The notes beneath the pieces are model-generated. The model was not told the DNA's origin. It ran no database searches and was given only the letters and a program-made list of their open reading frames with translations. The position numbers and the translations under genes were made by a program. A stretch of 64,000 bases of DNA, taken from contig NZ_LIWB01000004.1 in NCBI RefSeq assembly GCF_001905725.1, forward strand, positions 248,001 through 312,000, read 5' to 3'. Position 1 is the stretch's first letter. Every line of letters begins with the position of its first letter. Below are positions 1 to 8,129 of this stretch, in pieces. Origin of the DNA: Streptomyces sp. CB02400. GTDB lineage: Bacteria > Actinomycetota > Actinomycetes > Streptomycetales > Streptomycetaceae.

Positions 1-244
1 TCAGGGTGATCAGACCGATCATCACGACGACGAAAATGATCACGGCGGTCGTGTACGACGTCAGCTGGTTGCGGGTCGGCCAGACGACCTTGCGGAGCTC
101 CGCGACGATCTGGCGGTAGAAGAGCGCGAGGCGCTTCAGCGGACCCTTCTTGGCCCGCTTGCCGCCCTTGCGGGTCTTCTTCTGGGAGTCCGGCGCCTCA
201 TCCTGGGCATCAGGCATGTCGATGGAGCCCACGGCGTCCGTCAC
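1..244 (-). CDS. secE: SecE preprotein translocase subunit, 3' end cut by window
   Basis: Single-span membrane subunit of the SecYEG translocon. Reading leftwards from GTG at 244, the protein begins MTDAVGSIDMPDAQDEAPDS, then has a Lys/Arg-rich stretch, the SecE core 'RQIVAELRKVVWPTR', and the start of the membrane helix. The frame is still open at base 1, so the last residues lie outside the window. An AGGTGAGG Shine-Dalgarno-like stretch precedes the GTG. The acidic N-terminal extension is normal for streptomycete SecE. tRNA-Trp lies directly upstream, as it does before secE in mycobacteria. nusG and rplK would be expected beyond base 1. Confidence 0.95.
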   Translation of the reverse strand, partial: MTDAVGSIDMPDAQDEAPDSQKKTRKGGKRAKKGPLKRLALFYRQIVAELRKVVWPTRNQLTSYTTAVIIFVVVMIGLITL

Positions 245-353
245 TCGTCCTCACCTGATTCCGGGTCGTGGCCGTGCCGCGCCCGGTCCGAGCCCGCACG
301 GCGGTGCATTGCTGTACGTACATGCGCACACATCCTGGCGAAGGTGTGTGTAG

Positions 354-426
354 CAGGGCCGGAGGGACTTGAACCCCCAACCGCTGGTTTTGGAGACCAG
401 TGCTCTACCAATTGAGCTACGACCCT
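354..426 (-). tRNA. tRNA-Trp (CCA anticodon)
   Basis: A 73-nt cloverleaf. The acceptor stem AGGGTCG/CGGCCCT has one G-T pair, the anticodon loop CTCCAAA carries CCA, and the T-loop is TTCAAGT. No CCA tail is encoded. It sits about 110 bp upstream of secE on the same strand and is probably co-transcribed with it. Confidence 0.97.
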
Positions 427-699
427 TTGTGTGTTCCCCAACGTACCGCATCCGACCGGATGCTTGGTGTGCACCGGTTGAGCGCGGGCCGCTGAAGGCC
501 AACGAGGTGAGAGTGTACGTGTTCCTGGGCCGGGCGTCGAACAGAAAGTGCCCGGGAGGCGCCGTTCCGGCGGAAGATCGTCCCGGCAGTGGTGGACCGG
601 CGGCGTCGATCCGGACTGGTGTTCAGGGGTTTGCCCGGTGTTGTTCAGTACGTGAAACCCCCGTGCCGCGTGGGTTTCCGGTCTGGAACGATGGGCCCC

Positions 700-1926
700 A
701 TGAGCGCTGCAACCCCTCCCACCGAGCGCCGGGTCTCCGCCCGAGTCGGCGCGATCTCCGAGTCCGCCACCCTCGCCGTGGACGCCAAGGCCAAGGCCCT
801 CAAGGCCGCCGGGCGACCGGTGATCGGCTTCGGCGCCGGTGAGCCCGACTTCCCGACGCCGGACTACATCGTCGAGGCCGCGATCGAGGCCTGCAAGAAC
901 CCGAAGTACCACCGGTACACGCCGGCCGGCGGTCTGCCGGAGCTGAAGGCCGCGATCGCCGCGAAGACGCTGCGCGACTCCGGCTACGAGGTCGACCCGT
1001 CGCAGATCCTGGTCACCAACGGCGGCAAGCAGGCCATCTACGAGGCCTTCGCCGCGATCCTCGACCCGGGCGACGAGGTCATCGTCCCGGCGCCGTACTG
1101 GACGACGTACCCGGAGTCGATCCGGCTGGCCGGCGGCGTCCCGGTCGAGGTGGTCGCCGACGAGACGACCGGCTACCGGGTGAGCGTTGAGCAGCTGGAG
1201 GCGGCCCGCACCGAGAAGACGAAGGTCGTCCTCTTCGTCTCCCCGTCGAACCCGACCGGCGCGGTCTACAGCGAGGCCGAGACCGAGGCGATCGGCCGCT
1301 GGGCCGTCGAGCACGGCCTGTGGGTGCTGACGGACGAGATCTATGAGCACCTGGTCTACGGCGACGCCTCGTCGGTGTCGCTGCCCGCGCTCCTGCCCGA
1401 GCTGCGCGACAAGTGCATCGTGGTCAACGGTGTCGCGAAGACGTACGCGATGACGGGCTGGCGGGTCGGCTGGATCATCGGCCCGAAGGACGTGGTGAAG
1501 GCCGCGACCAACCTCCAGTCGCACGCCACGTCGAACGTCTCCAACGTCGCCCAGGTGGCGGCGCTCGCCGCCGTCTCCGGCGACCTGGACGCCGTCGCGA
1601 CCATGCGCGAGGCCTTCGACCGCCGGCGGAAGACCATCGTGCGGATGCTCGACGAGATCGACGGCGTGGTCTGCCCGGAGCCCGAGGGCGCGTTCTACGC
1701 CTACCCCTCGGTGAAGGCGCTGATCGGCAAGGAGATCCGGGGCAAGCGGCCGCAGAGCTCGGTCGAGCTGGCGGCGCTCATCCTGGAGGAGGCCGAGGTC
1801 GCGGTGGTGCCGGGTGAGGCGTTCGGCACGCCGGGCTACCTGCGGCTGTCGTACGCGCTGGGCGACGAGGACCTCGTCGAGGGCGTGAGCCGGATCCAGA
1901 AGCTGCTGGCGGAGGCGCGCGACTGA
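700..1926 (+). CDS. aspC: Pyridoxal-phosphate aspartate/aromatic aminotransferase
   Basis: Class I aminotransferase of 408 residues that transfers the amino group between aspartate (or similar amino acids) and 2-oxoglutarate. The fold-type I signatures are present: '[13 protein letters not shown]' near residue 45, '[13 protein letters not shown]', 'APYWTTYPE', the substrate/cofactor loop '[10 protein letters not shown]', '[11 protein letters not shown]', the Schiff-base lysine in '[17 protein letters not shown]', and the C-terminal arginine in '[12 protein letters not shown]'. ATG at 700 ([11 protein letters not shown]) matches the family N-terminus better than the in-frame ATG at 691. It is transcribed divergently from the tRNA-Trp/secE unit and ends at a strong terminator. 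Confidence 0.93.
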   Translation: MSAATPPTERRVSARVGAISESATLAVDAKAKALKAAGRPVIGFGAGEPDFPTPDYIVEAAIEACKNPKYHRYTPAGGLPELKAAIAAKTLRDSGYEVDPSQILVTNGGKQAIYEAFAAILDPGDEVIVPAPYWTTYPESIRLAGGVPVEVVADETTGYRVSVEQLEAARTEKTKVVLFVSPSNPTGAVYSEAETEAIGRWAVEHGLWVLTDEIYEHLVYGDASSVSLPALLPELRDKCIVVNGVAKTYAMTGWRVGWIIGPKDVVKAATNLQSHATSNVSNVAQVAALAAVSGDLDAVATMREAFDRRRKTIVRMLDEIDGVVCPEPEGAFYAYPSVKALIGKEIRGKRPQSSVELAALILEEAEVAVVPGEAFGTPGYLRLSYALGDEDLVEGVSRIQKLLAEARD

Positions 1927-1940
1927 CGTCGTCCTTCGCC

Positions 1941-1985
1941 ACAGGGGCGCCCGGGTCTCCTCCCGTGCGCCCCTGTTTGTTTGTG
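1941..1985 (+). terminator. Intrinsic terminator after aspC
   Basis: A perfect 10-bp stem (acaggggcgc at 1941-1950 with gcgcccctgt at 1967-1976) is followed by the T-rich tract TTGTTTGT. It separates aspC from the downstream deaminase gene. Confidence 0.85.
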
Positions 1986-2049
1986 CGAGCAAGACCACGA
2001 AAGGGGAAAGCCCTACCGGGACGGCGGAGACGTACGGCAGGATCGGCGA

Positions 2050-3120
2050 ATGCTGAGCTCTTCAGGGGGGCACCCCCCGAACCCCCCGCGTGTACGTGAT
2101 CTATCTGAACTGCCGAAAGCCCATCTGCACCTGCACTTCACCGGGTCCATGCGGCCCGCCACCCTGCTGGAGCTGGCCGACAAGTACGGCGTGCGCCTGC
2201 CCGAGGCGCTGACCGACGCGCTGACCAGCGGGGAGCCGCCGAGACTGCGCGCCACGGACGAGCGCGGCTGGTTCCGCTTCCAGCGGCTGTACGACGCGGC
2301 GCGCTCGTGTCTCAGGGAGCCGGACGACATCCGGCGCCTTGTGCGGGAGGCGGCGGAGGAGGAGGTGCGGGACGGCTCGGGCTGGCTGGAGATCCAGGTG
2401 GACCCGACGTCGTACGCGCCCCGGCTGGGCGGGCTGATCCCGGCGCTGGAGATCATCCTGGACGCGGTGGACGCGGCGACGCGGGACACCGGGATCGGGA
2501 TGCGGGTGCTGGTGGCGGCCAACCGGATGAAGCATCCCCTGGACGCGCGCACGCTGGCCCGGCTGGCGGTGCGGTACGCGGACCGGGGGATCGTGGGGTT
2601 CGGCCTCTCCAACGACGAGCGGCGCGGGATGGCCCGCGACTTCGACCGCGCGTTCGCGATCGCGCGCGAGGGCGGGCTGCTGTCGGCGCCGCACGGCGGC
2701 GAGCTGGCGGGTCCGGCGTCGGTACGGGACTGCCTGGACGACCTGGAGGCGGACCGCATCGGGCACGGGGTGCGGGCGGCGGAGGACCCGCGGCTGCTGC
2801 GGCGGCTCGCGGACCGCCAGGTGACGTGCGAGGTGTGCCCGGCGTCGAACGTGGCGCTGGGCGTCTACGACAAGCCCGAGGACGTACCTCTGCGGACCCT
2901 GTTCGAGGCGGGCGTACCGCTGGCGCTGGGCGCGGACGACCCGCTGCTGTTCGGCTCCCGCCTGGCAGCCCAGTACGAGATCGCGCGGAACCACCACGGC
3001 TTCACGGACACGGAGCTGGCCGAACTGGCCCGCCAGTCGGTACGAGGCTCAACGGCCCCGGAGGACACGAAGGCAAAGCTGCTGTCGGGTGTGGACGACT
3101 GGCTGACCGCCCCGGCGTGA
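2050..3120 (+). CDS. Adenosine deaminase-like metal-dependent deaminase
   Basis: Amidohydrolase-superfamily deaminase of about 356 residues, acting on adenosine or a related adenine nucleoside. Visible features are the N-terminal metal motif 'HLHLHFTGSMRPATL', 'PHGGELAGP' (corresponding to the HAGE catalytic region), 'DRIGHGVRA', 'CPASNVALG' and the C-terminal 'GADDPLLFG'. These are all in family order but diverge from textbook Ada (for example GADDP instead of NTDDP), so the true substrate is uncertain. An aminodeoxyfutalosine deaminase role in menaquinone synthesis is one alternative. ATG at 2050 lies after the aspC terminator. The frame is open back to 1981, but that region overlaps the terminator tail. 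Confidence 0.82.
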   Translation: MLSSSGGHPPNPPRVRDLSELPKAHLHLHFTGSMRPATLLELADKYGVRLPEALTDALTSGEPPRLRATDERGWFRFQRLYDAARSCLREPDDIRRLVREAAEEEVRDGSGWLEIQVDPTSYAPRLGGLIPALEIILDAVDAATRDTGIGMRVLVAANRMKHPLDARTLARLAVRYADRGIVGFGLSNDERRGMARDFDRAFAIAREGGLLSAPHGGELAGPASVRDCLDDLEADRIGHGVRAAEDPRLLRRLADRQVTCEVCPASNVALGVYDKPEDVPLRTLFEAGVPLALGADDPLLFGSRLAAQYEIARNHHGFTDTELAELARQSVRGSTAPEDTKAKLLSGVDDWLTAPA

Positions 3121-3171
3121 CTGTGGGCGATCGTGCCTCCCCCAGTGCCTCAAGGGCCTGGGCGGTGCCCC

Positions 3172-3241
3172 CAGGGCGGCACGGGTGGGCACAGCGGCAC
3201 CCCGCAAACGCCGGGCCGCGTCACACCCCCCGGCCCACCCC
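3172..3241. repeat. Dispersed intergenic repeat, copy 1
   Basis: This roughly 70-bp segment beginning cagggcggcacgggtgggca matches 58793-58861 at about 85 percent by eye, including the shared core 'gcaccccgcaa'. It lies in the gap between two convergent genes, and the last codons of the leftward gene (stop at 3221) fall inside it. The surrounding 3131-3171 contains further G/C-rich dyads such as ggtgccccc/gggcggcac. It may act as a bidirectional terminator or a palindromic repeat family. Confidence 0.65.
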
Positions 3242-3910
3242 CGCTCCGGGCCGCTTGAAGTGGGCGTAAGGCGGATACGGCTTGAAGCAGACCAGCACCT
3301 CGTGGGGATGCCCGCCGCCGGACTTCTGCGTGAGCCCCCGGATACCCGACACCAGAGCCGCCCGTCCCTTCACGACGCCCTTCTGACGCGGCCCCCACCC
3401 CGCCGCGTACGCGAAGGACATGGCCGCCTCGGCGAAGACGTCCCGGCTCCCGAAGAGAAAGAACGTACGAGCATGGTCGGCGTGCCGCAGCTCGTCCCGG
3501 CAGTCCGCGCGCCATGAGCGCCGTCGCCAGTCCGCGGCATCCCGATCCGTACGCGCCTCGTCGGTACGTACGGACAGCGGCGTACCCGGACCGAGCGAGC
3601 GACGCAGCTCCGGCCACTTGCTGGGCCGCAGCCCGTAGGAGTGGTGGACCAGCACGAGGTCGACCAGTTCCCCGAGTCCCTCGTCCGGCGGAACGCCACC
3701 CCGCAGCGGCACATGGACGATCGTGCGGCGCGAGTACGCGGCGAAGGAGAACAGGCCGGCGAGCCGGTTCAGCCCGTCGTGGTCGCCGAGGAGCATTCCG
3801 ATCGGTTCCGGGGCGCGCAGCGAGGTGTGGCGCAGGGTGTGCCGGGGCTGGACGACGCGGTGCTCGCGCGGGCCGGTCCGGGGACGGAACTCGCGCAGTC
3901 TCAGGTGCAT
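3221..3910 (-). CDS. Conserved hypothetical protein (229 aa)
   Basis: I do not recognise the family. The product is a soluble 229-residue protein with no signal peptide or membrane segment. It has a basic, histidine-rich N-terminus, a hydrophobic core ('GLFSFAAYSRRTIVHVPLRG', 'LVDLVLVHHSYGLRPSKWPE') and a charged segment rich in Arg/Asp ('ADWRRRSWRADCRDELRHAD'), then 'RTFFLFGSRDVFAEAAMSFA'. Codon bias is normal for the neighbourhood, which supports real coding. ATG at 3910 has a GAGG motif 8-10 nt upstream. It lies downstream of murB on the same strand with about 60 bp between them, so it could be co-transcribed. Its C-terminal tail is encoded in a dispersed repeat. Confidence 0.7.
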   Translation of the reverse strand: MHLRLREFRPRTGPREHRVVQPRHTLRHTSLRAPEPIGMLLGDHDGLNRLAGLFSFAAYSRRTIVHVPLRGGVPPDEGLGELVDLVLVHHSYGLRPSKWPELRRSLGPGTPLSVRTDEARTDRDAADWRRRSWRADCRDELRHADHARTFFLFGSRDVFAEAAMSFAYAAGWGPRQKGVVKGRAALVSGIRGLTQKSGGGHPHEVLVCFKPYPPYAHFKRPGAGVGRGV

Positions 3911-3971
3911 GGGGTCGGCCTCACGCGCCCAGGATCGCGGGCCCGTGCGCCGGACGGCAACGGAGATTCGG

Positions 3972-5027
3972 CTACAGGCTGACGCCCACCGTGACCGGTT
4001 CGTTGACCAGGGTGACGCCGAACGCGCTGTGGACGCCCGCGACGACTTCCCGGGCCAGGGCGAGGAGGTCCTCGGTCGTCGCCTCGCCCCGGTTGGTGAG
4101 GGCGAGGGTGTGCTTGGTGGAGATGCGGGCCGGGCCTTGACCGTAGCCCTTGGTGAAGCCGGCCTTGTCGATCAGCCAGGCCGCGGAGGTCTTGGTGTGT
4201 CCCTCGCCCGCGGGGTACGCGGGGGGCTCCACGCCGTCGCCGAGCCGCTCCCGCACGCGCGCGTGGAAGGCCGCGAACGCCTCGTCGTCGAGGATCGGGT
4301 TGGTGAAGAAGGAGCCGGCCGACCAGGTGTCGTGGTCCTCGGGGTCCAGGACCATGCCCTTGCCCGCGCGGAGCTTCAGCACCGTCTCGCGGGCCGTGGC
4401 CAGCGGTACCCGGTCGCCCGGCGCGACGCCGAGGACGCGGGCCGTCTCGGCGTACTTGACGGGCCCGGAGAGGCCGCCCGCGTCCTCCAGCTCGAAGCGC
4501 ACCCGCAGGACGACGTAGCGCTCGGGGTCGGCCTTGAAGCGGCTGTGGCGGTACGAGAAGGCGCACTCCTCGTTGCCGAGGGTGACGGTCTCGCGGGTAC
4601 GGCGGTCGTAGGCGACGACCTCGGTGATGGTGGAGGAGACCTCCTGGCCGTACGCCCCGACGTTCTGGATCGGGGTGGCCCCCGCCGAGCCGGGGATGCC
4701 GGCCAGGCATTCGATGCCGGCGAGGCCCGCCTCCACGGTGCGGGCGACGGCGTCGGTCCACACCTCGCCGGCGGCCAGCTCCAGCCGCGTGCCGTCCAGG
4801 GTGAAGCCCTCGGTCGCGACGACGAGGGCGGTGCCGTCGAAGCCCTTGTCGCCGATGACCAGGTTGGAGCCGCCGCCGATGACCAGCAGCGGCGTACCGC
4901 TGTCGTCGGCCTCGCGGACGACGGCGATCACCTCGTCGTCGGTCGTCGCGGTGACCAGCCGGGTCGCGGGGCCGCCCAGCCGGAAGGTGGTCAGCGGGGC
5001 GAGGGGGGCGTCGTGGAGTTCCTGCAC
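3972..5027 (-). CDS. murB: UDP-N-acetylenolpyruvoylglucosamine reductase
   Basis: FAD enzyme that reduces UDP-GlcNAc-enolpyruvate to UDP-MurNAc with NADPH in cytoplasmic peptidoglycan synthesis. The FAD-binding motif 'LLVIGGGSNLVIGDKGF', 'GIECLAGIPGSAGATPIQNV', 'FSYRHSRFK', the catalytic serine in 'SAGSFFTNP' and a C-terminal glutamate in 'NEPVTVGV' are all present. I place the start at GTG 5027 (MQELHDAPLAPLTTFRLGGP, 351 aa), the usual MurB N-terminus. An in-frame TTG at 5057 is open but less likely. It lies downstream of two MaoC genes on the same strand. Confidence 0.93.
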   Translation of the reverse strand: MQELHDAPLAPLTTFRLGGPATRLVTATTDDEVIAVVREADDSGTPLLVIGGGSNLVIGDKGFDGTALVVATEGFTLDGTRLELAAGEVWTDAVARTVEAGLAGIECLAGIPGSAGATPIQNVGAYGQEVSSTITEVVAYDRRTRETVTLGNEECAFSYRHSRFKADPERYVVLRVRFELEDAGGLSGPVKYAETARVLGVAPGDRVPLATARETVLKLRAGKGMVLDPEDHDTWSAGSFFTNPILDDEAFAAFHARVRERLGDGVEPPAYPAGEGHTKTSAAWLIDKAGFTKGYGQGPARISTKHTLALTNRGEATTEDLLALAREVVAGVHSAFGVTLVNEPVTVGVSL

Positions 5028-5086
5028 GGGCCCAAGACTACGAGACGGCACCGACAAGCCCTCGTCCCCGCCGCGTCCGGCTCTGC

Positions 5087-5527
5087 TCAGCTCAGCCGGA
5101 CGACCGCCCGCGACATGCCCAGCACCTTCTGTCCGGCGCTGGTCGCGGTGAGGTCGACGCGGACCGTGTGGTCGTCGAGCTTGGCGGCCACCTTGCCGCT
5201 GACCTCGATCGTGGCGCCCTGGTCGTCGTTCGGGACGACGACCGGCCGGGTGAAGCGGACGCCGTACTCGACGACCGCGCCCGGGTCGCCCGCCCAGTCG
5301 GTCACCACGCGGATCGCCTCGGCCATGGTGAACATGCCGTGCGCGATGACGTCGGGGAGGCCGACCTCCTTGGCGAACTTCTCGTTCCAGTGGATCGGGT
5401 TGAAGTCGCCGGAGGCGCCCGCGTACTGGACGAGGGTGGCGCGGGTCACGGGGAACGTCTGTGCGGGCAGCTCGGTGCCGACCTCGACGTCGGCGTAGGA
5501 GATCTTCGCCGTCATGGTGTGGGTCAC
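5087..5527 (-). CDS. MaoC/hotdog dehydratase, HadB-like
   Basis: A 146-residue single-hotdog (R)-hydratase/dehydratase acting on 3-hydroxyacyl thioesters. The catalytic signature is visible: 'YAGASGDFNPIHWNEKFAKE' (Asp and His of the hydratase-2 motif), followed by 'VIAHGMFTMAEAIR'. Its GTG start (5527) overlaps the stop of the preceding MaoC gene by 4 nt (GTGA), indicating translational coupling. An internal ATG at 5515 is an alternative. By analogy with mycobacterial hadA-hadB next to rpmG, the two proteins probably form a heterodimer. In Streptomyces the physiological substrate is not established. Confidence 0.87.
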   Translation of the reverse strand: MTHTMTAKISYADVEVGTELPAQTFPVTRATLVQYAGASGDFNPIHWNEKFAKEVGLPDVIAHGMFTMAEAIRVVTDWAGDPGAVVEYGVRFTRPVVVPNDDQGATIEVSGKVAAKLDDHTVRVDLTATSAGQKVLGMSRAVVRLS

Positions 5528-5976
5528 GCCTCCTCGGCCGCGCGGGCCACCAGCTTGGTCCAGGCGGTCACGACGTGTTCGCCGTCCTGGTCGTGCACCT
5601 CGCCCCGGATGTCCAGTATGTCGTTGCCGGCCATCGACTTGACCGCCTCGATGGTCGAGGTGACCGTGAGCCGGTCACCGGCGCGCACGGGACGGACGTA
5701 GGCGAACTTCTGGTCGCCGTGCACCACCCGGCTGTAGTCCAGGCCGAGCTGCGGGTCGGCGATGACCTGCCCGGCGGCCTTGAAGGTGATCGCGAACACG
5801 AAGGTGGGCGGGGCGATCACATCGGGGTGGCCGAGCGCCTTGGCGGCCTCCGCGTCCGTGTACGCCGGGTTGGCGTCCCCCACCGCCTCGGCGAACTCGC
5901 GGATCTTCTCCCGGCCCACCTCGTAGGGCTCGGTGGGCGGGTAGCTCCGCCCCACGAAGGACTGGTCGAGCGCCAT
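5524..5976 (-). CDS. MaoC N-terminal-type dehydratase subunit, HadA-like
   Basis: A 150-residue hotdog protein of the MaoC N-terminal (FAS1-like) type: 'MALDQSFVGRSYPPTEPYEV', 'IREFAEAVGDANPAYTD', 'VIAPPTFVFAITFKA', 'VVHGDQKFAYVRPVRAGDRL'. It lacks the full Asp-His catalytic pair seen in its neighbour, as expected for the non-catalytic or substrate-specificity subunit of a HadA/HadB-type heterodimer. ATG at 5976 is preceded by an AGGAGGTGCC Shine-Dalgarno. It lies just downstream of rpmG and its terminator, and couples to the next gene through a GTGA overlap. Confidence 0.85.
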   Translation of the reverse strand: MALDQSFVGRSYPPTEPYEVGREKIREFAEAVGDANPAYTDAEAAKALGHPDVIAPPTFVFAITFKAAGQVIADPQLGLDYSRVVHGDQKFAYVRPVRAGDRLTVTSTIEAVKSMAGNDILDIRGEVHDQDGEHVVTAWTKLVARAAEEA

Positions 5977-6072
5977 GCGCGCGGCACCTCCTGTGTCTGA
6001 CTGTGTCCGACTGGTCTGCCTGGTCTGCCTGCGGTCGGCCGGTCTGACCGTGTCCGGCCGACGGGAAAACGA

Positions 6073-6110
6073 CACGAGGCCGCCCCCCTGGCTGGGGGGA
6101 CGGCCTCGTG
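6073..6110 (-). terminator. GC-rich hairpin after rpmG
   Basis: A 10-bp perfect stem (6073-6082 with 6101-6110) is extended by six C-G pairs (6083-6088 with 6094-6099) around a 5-nt loop, with one bulged A. It lies 13 bp beyond the rpmG stop and upstream of the MaoC genes. There is no U-tract, which is usual in streptomycetes. Confidence 0.7.
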
Positions 6111-6122
6111 TACGAGCCTGAT

Positions 6123-6287
6123 TTATCGCGTTTCGCGGTGCGCGGTGTGCGCGTTGCAACGCGGGCAGTGCTTCTTCATCTCAAGACGGTCCGGGTTGTT
6201 ACGCCGGTTCTTCTTGGTGATGTAGTTCCGCTCCTTGCACTCCACGCAGGCCAGCGTGATCTTCGGGCGGACGTCGGTGGCAGCCAC
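6123..6287 (-). CDS. rpmG: 50S ribosomal protein L33, zinc-binding (C+) type
   Basis: A 54-residue protein of the large ribosomal subunit, reading [20 protein letters not shown] from GTG at 6287 and ending HTAHRETR with TAA. Two CxxC pairs (CVEC near residue 14 and CPRC near residue 41) form the zinc ribbon, so this is the zinc-containing paralogue rather than the zinc-free one induced under zinc starvation. A GGAG Shine-Dalgarno lies at about 6296-6299. It is flanked by tRNA-Met and tRNA-Thr upstream and MaoC genes downstream, matching the mycobacterial arrangement. Confidence 0.95.
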   Translation of the reverse strand: MAATDVRPKITLACVECKERNYITKKNRRNNPDRLEMKKHCPRCNAHTAHRETR

Positions 6288-6376
6288 GTGAGTGCTCCTT
6301 GACGAACGGATTGACTGTATTTACGCAATAAAGAGTAGCCGATCGAAGGACCGACCCCGCAATCGGCTACTGTCTG

Positions 6377-6449
6377 TAGCGGTGACCGGACTTGAACCGG
6401 TGACACAGCGATTATGAGCCGCTTGCTCTACCGACTGAGCTACACCGCT
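6377..6449 (-). tRNA. tRNA-Met (CAT anticodon, elongator type)
   Basis: A 73-nt cloverleaf with acceptor AGCGGTG/CACCGCT fully paired, anticodon stem AGCGG/TCGCT, loop CTCATAA with anticodon CAT, and T-loop TTCAAGT. The first base pair A-T and the lack of three G-C pairs in the anticodon stem argue for the elongator rather than the initiator. No CCA is encoded. Confidence 0.95.
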
Positions 6450-6495
6450 TTGATGCGATCGGGCCCCGCCTCGCGGCGGGAACCTCTCACACCAG

Positions 6496-6568
6496 AGCCC
6501 CAAAACGGAATCGAACCGTTGACCTTCTCCTTACCATGGAGACGCTCTGCCGACTGAGCTATTGGGGC
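6496..6568 (-). tRNA. tRNA-Thr (GGT anticodon)
   Basis: A 73-nt cloverleaf with acceptor GCCCCAA/TTGGGGC, anticodon stem TCTCC/GGAGA, loop ATGGTAA with anticodon GGT, and T-loop TTCGATT. It is first in the tRNA-Thr, tRNA-Met, rpmG order on this strand. No CCA is encoded. Confidence 0.95.
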
Positions 6569-6767
6569 GAGCGATGAAGACATTACACGGTCCGCCGCCG
6601 TTCGCCCAAATCCGTTTCGGCCCCCCTCTCCCGGGCGGACCACGCCGGTACGACTATTGGGCTCCTCCCGGCGAGGGACGGGCCCCCGGCCTAGGCTCGG
6701 ACTCACTCTGCGTGATCTTGCCTGCGTGACCTTGCCCTCCGTGCGCAGCCCGAGCCCCTGGAACGCG

Positions 6768-8066
6768 ATGCCCGACAGCCGGCCGCAGCCACCGTCCCGT
6801 CCGCCCTCGTCCACGGGTCCGGCTCCGGGGCCGGCTGCGGCCGATCCGGCCCCGCTGCTGCTGTGCGGCGCGCGTCTCACCGACGGCCGGACCGTGGACG
6901 TACGACTGGGCGGCGGGCGCATCGAGGCGGTCGGTACGGCCGGCAGCCTGGCGGCGGACGGCGCGCGCGCGTGCGGCACAACACAGGTCGACCTCACCGG
7001 CTATCTGCTCCTGCCGGCCCCCGCGGAGCCCCACGCCCACGCGGACACCGCCCTGTCCGCCGACGCCGGCGGCCCCGTCTCGTACGACCCCCGGGACGTC
7101 CAGTGCCGCGCGACGGAGGCGGCACTGCTCCAGCTCGGGCACGGCGCGACGGCGCTGCGGGCGCATGTGCGCGTGGGCGACGTGGCCGGGCTCGGCGCGC
7201 TGACCGCCGTGCTGCGGGCGGAGCGCTCGCTGCGCGGACTGGCCGAACTGACGGCGGTGGCGGTGCCGCGGGTGCTGACCGGGGTGGCCGGGGCGGACGG
7301 GCTCGCGGTGCTGCGGGACGCGGTGAAGATGGGTGCGTCCGTGGTGGGCGGCTGCCCCGATCTCGACCCCGATCCCACGGGGTACGTGGAGGCGGTCCTG
7401 GAGGTCGCCGCCGAACACGGTTGCCCCGTCGACCTGCACACGGACGCCGCCGACCCCGCCCGGCTGGCCCGGTTCGCGGCCATGGCGGGCGGGCTGCGGC
7501 CGGGGGTCGCCCTCGGCCCGTGCGGGGGTCTCGCCCGGCTGCCCGCCGAGCCGGCCGCGCGGACCGCGGACCGGCTCGCGGCGGCCGGGGTGACGGTGGT
7601 GTGCCTGCCGCAGGGCGGCTGCGGCGCCGTGGACCGCCGGGGCGCGGCACCGGTACGGCTGCTGCGGTCGGCGGGGGTACGGGTGGCCGCCGGGAGCGGT
7701 GCCCTGCGGGACGTGTCGAACCCGGTGGGCCGCGGCGACCCGCTGGAGGCGGCGTACCTGCTGGCCTCCCGCCACGGGCTGTCCGCCGAGGACGCCTACG
7801 CCGCGGTGAGCACGTCGGCGCGGGCTGCCCTGGGGCTGCCCGAGGTGCGCGTGGAGGCCGGTTTCCCGGCCGAGCTGCTGGCGGTCCGCGGGGACGGGCT
7901 CCCAGGGGCGCTGTCGCTGGGGTACAGCCGCATCGTGGTGCACGGGGGGCGGGTGGTGGCGCGGACGAGCGCGGTGCGGGAGTACTGCGGTCCGGCGGCG
8001 TCGTCGGCATCGGCGTCGGCGGAGGAGGAACCGGGACTGCCCCGGCAGGGCCGGGGCACCGCGTAG
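6768..8066 (+). CDS. Cytosine deaminase-like amidohydrolase, probably missing catalytic residues
   Basis: A 432-residue TIM-barrel amidohydrolase of the cytosine deaminase/atrazine-hydrolase branch. It has a Pro/Ala-rich N-terminus of about 25 residues, the dihydroorotase-like beta-sandwich 'LLLCGARLTDGRTVDVRLGG', the first metal motif 'EPHAHADTAL' and the barrel. Aligned by eye, later metal or catalytic positions look replaced. The HxDE motif reads 'DLHTDAADP' (Glu to Ala), the next His region reads 'ALGPCGGLARL' (His to Pro), and the final Asp motif reads 'AGSGALRDVSNPVG' (Asp to Ala). It may be a pseudoenzyme or have altered chemistry. ATG 6768 was chosen. GTG codons at 6726 and 6741 are possible but lie in less coding-like sequence. 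Confidence 0.75.
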   Translation: MPDSRPQPPSRPPSSTGPAPGPAAADPAPLLLCGARLTDGRTVDVRLGGGRIEAVGTAGSLAADGARACGTTQVDLTGYLLLPAPAEPHAHADTALSADAGGPVSYDPRDVQCRATEAALLQLGHGATALRAHVRVGDVAGLGALTAVLRAERSLRGLAELTAVAVPRVLTGVAGADGLAVLRDAVKMGASVVGGCPDLDPDPTGYVEAVLEVAAEHGCPVDLHTDAADPARLARFAAMAGGLRPGVALGPCGGLARLPAEPAARTADRLAAAGVTVVCLPQGGCGAVDRRGAAPVRLLRSAGVRVAAGSGALRDVSNPVGRGDPLEAAYLLASRHGLSAEDAYAAVSTSARAALGLPEVRVEAGFPAELLAVRGDGLPGALSLGYSRIVVHGGRVVARTSAVREYCGPAASSASASAEEEPGLPRQGRGTA

Positions 8067-8129
8067 AGCCGGACGGGTCCCTGGTGCGTTGCGCGGCGGA
8101 TGGGGTGGCCCCGGCGTACGGTCGGAGGC

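Noticed and set aside
241..1998. A 585-residue open frame on the minus strand opposite aspC
   Set aside because: It is antisense to a clear aminotransferase gene and crosses the tRNA-Trp. The composition (Arg, Gly, Asp, Leu, Val) is typical of a shadow frame in GC-rich DNA, with no recognisable domain.
5028..5057. Extended murB start at TTG 5057
   Set aside because: The extra ten residues are not part of the usual MurB N-terminus, and the GTG at 5027 gives the expected MQELHDAPL start.
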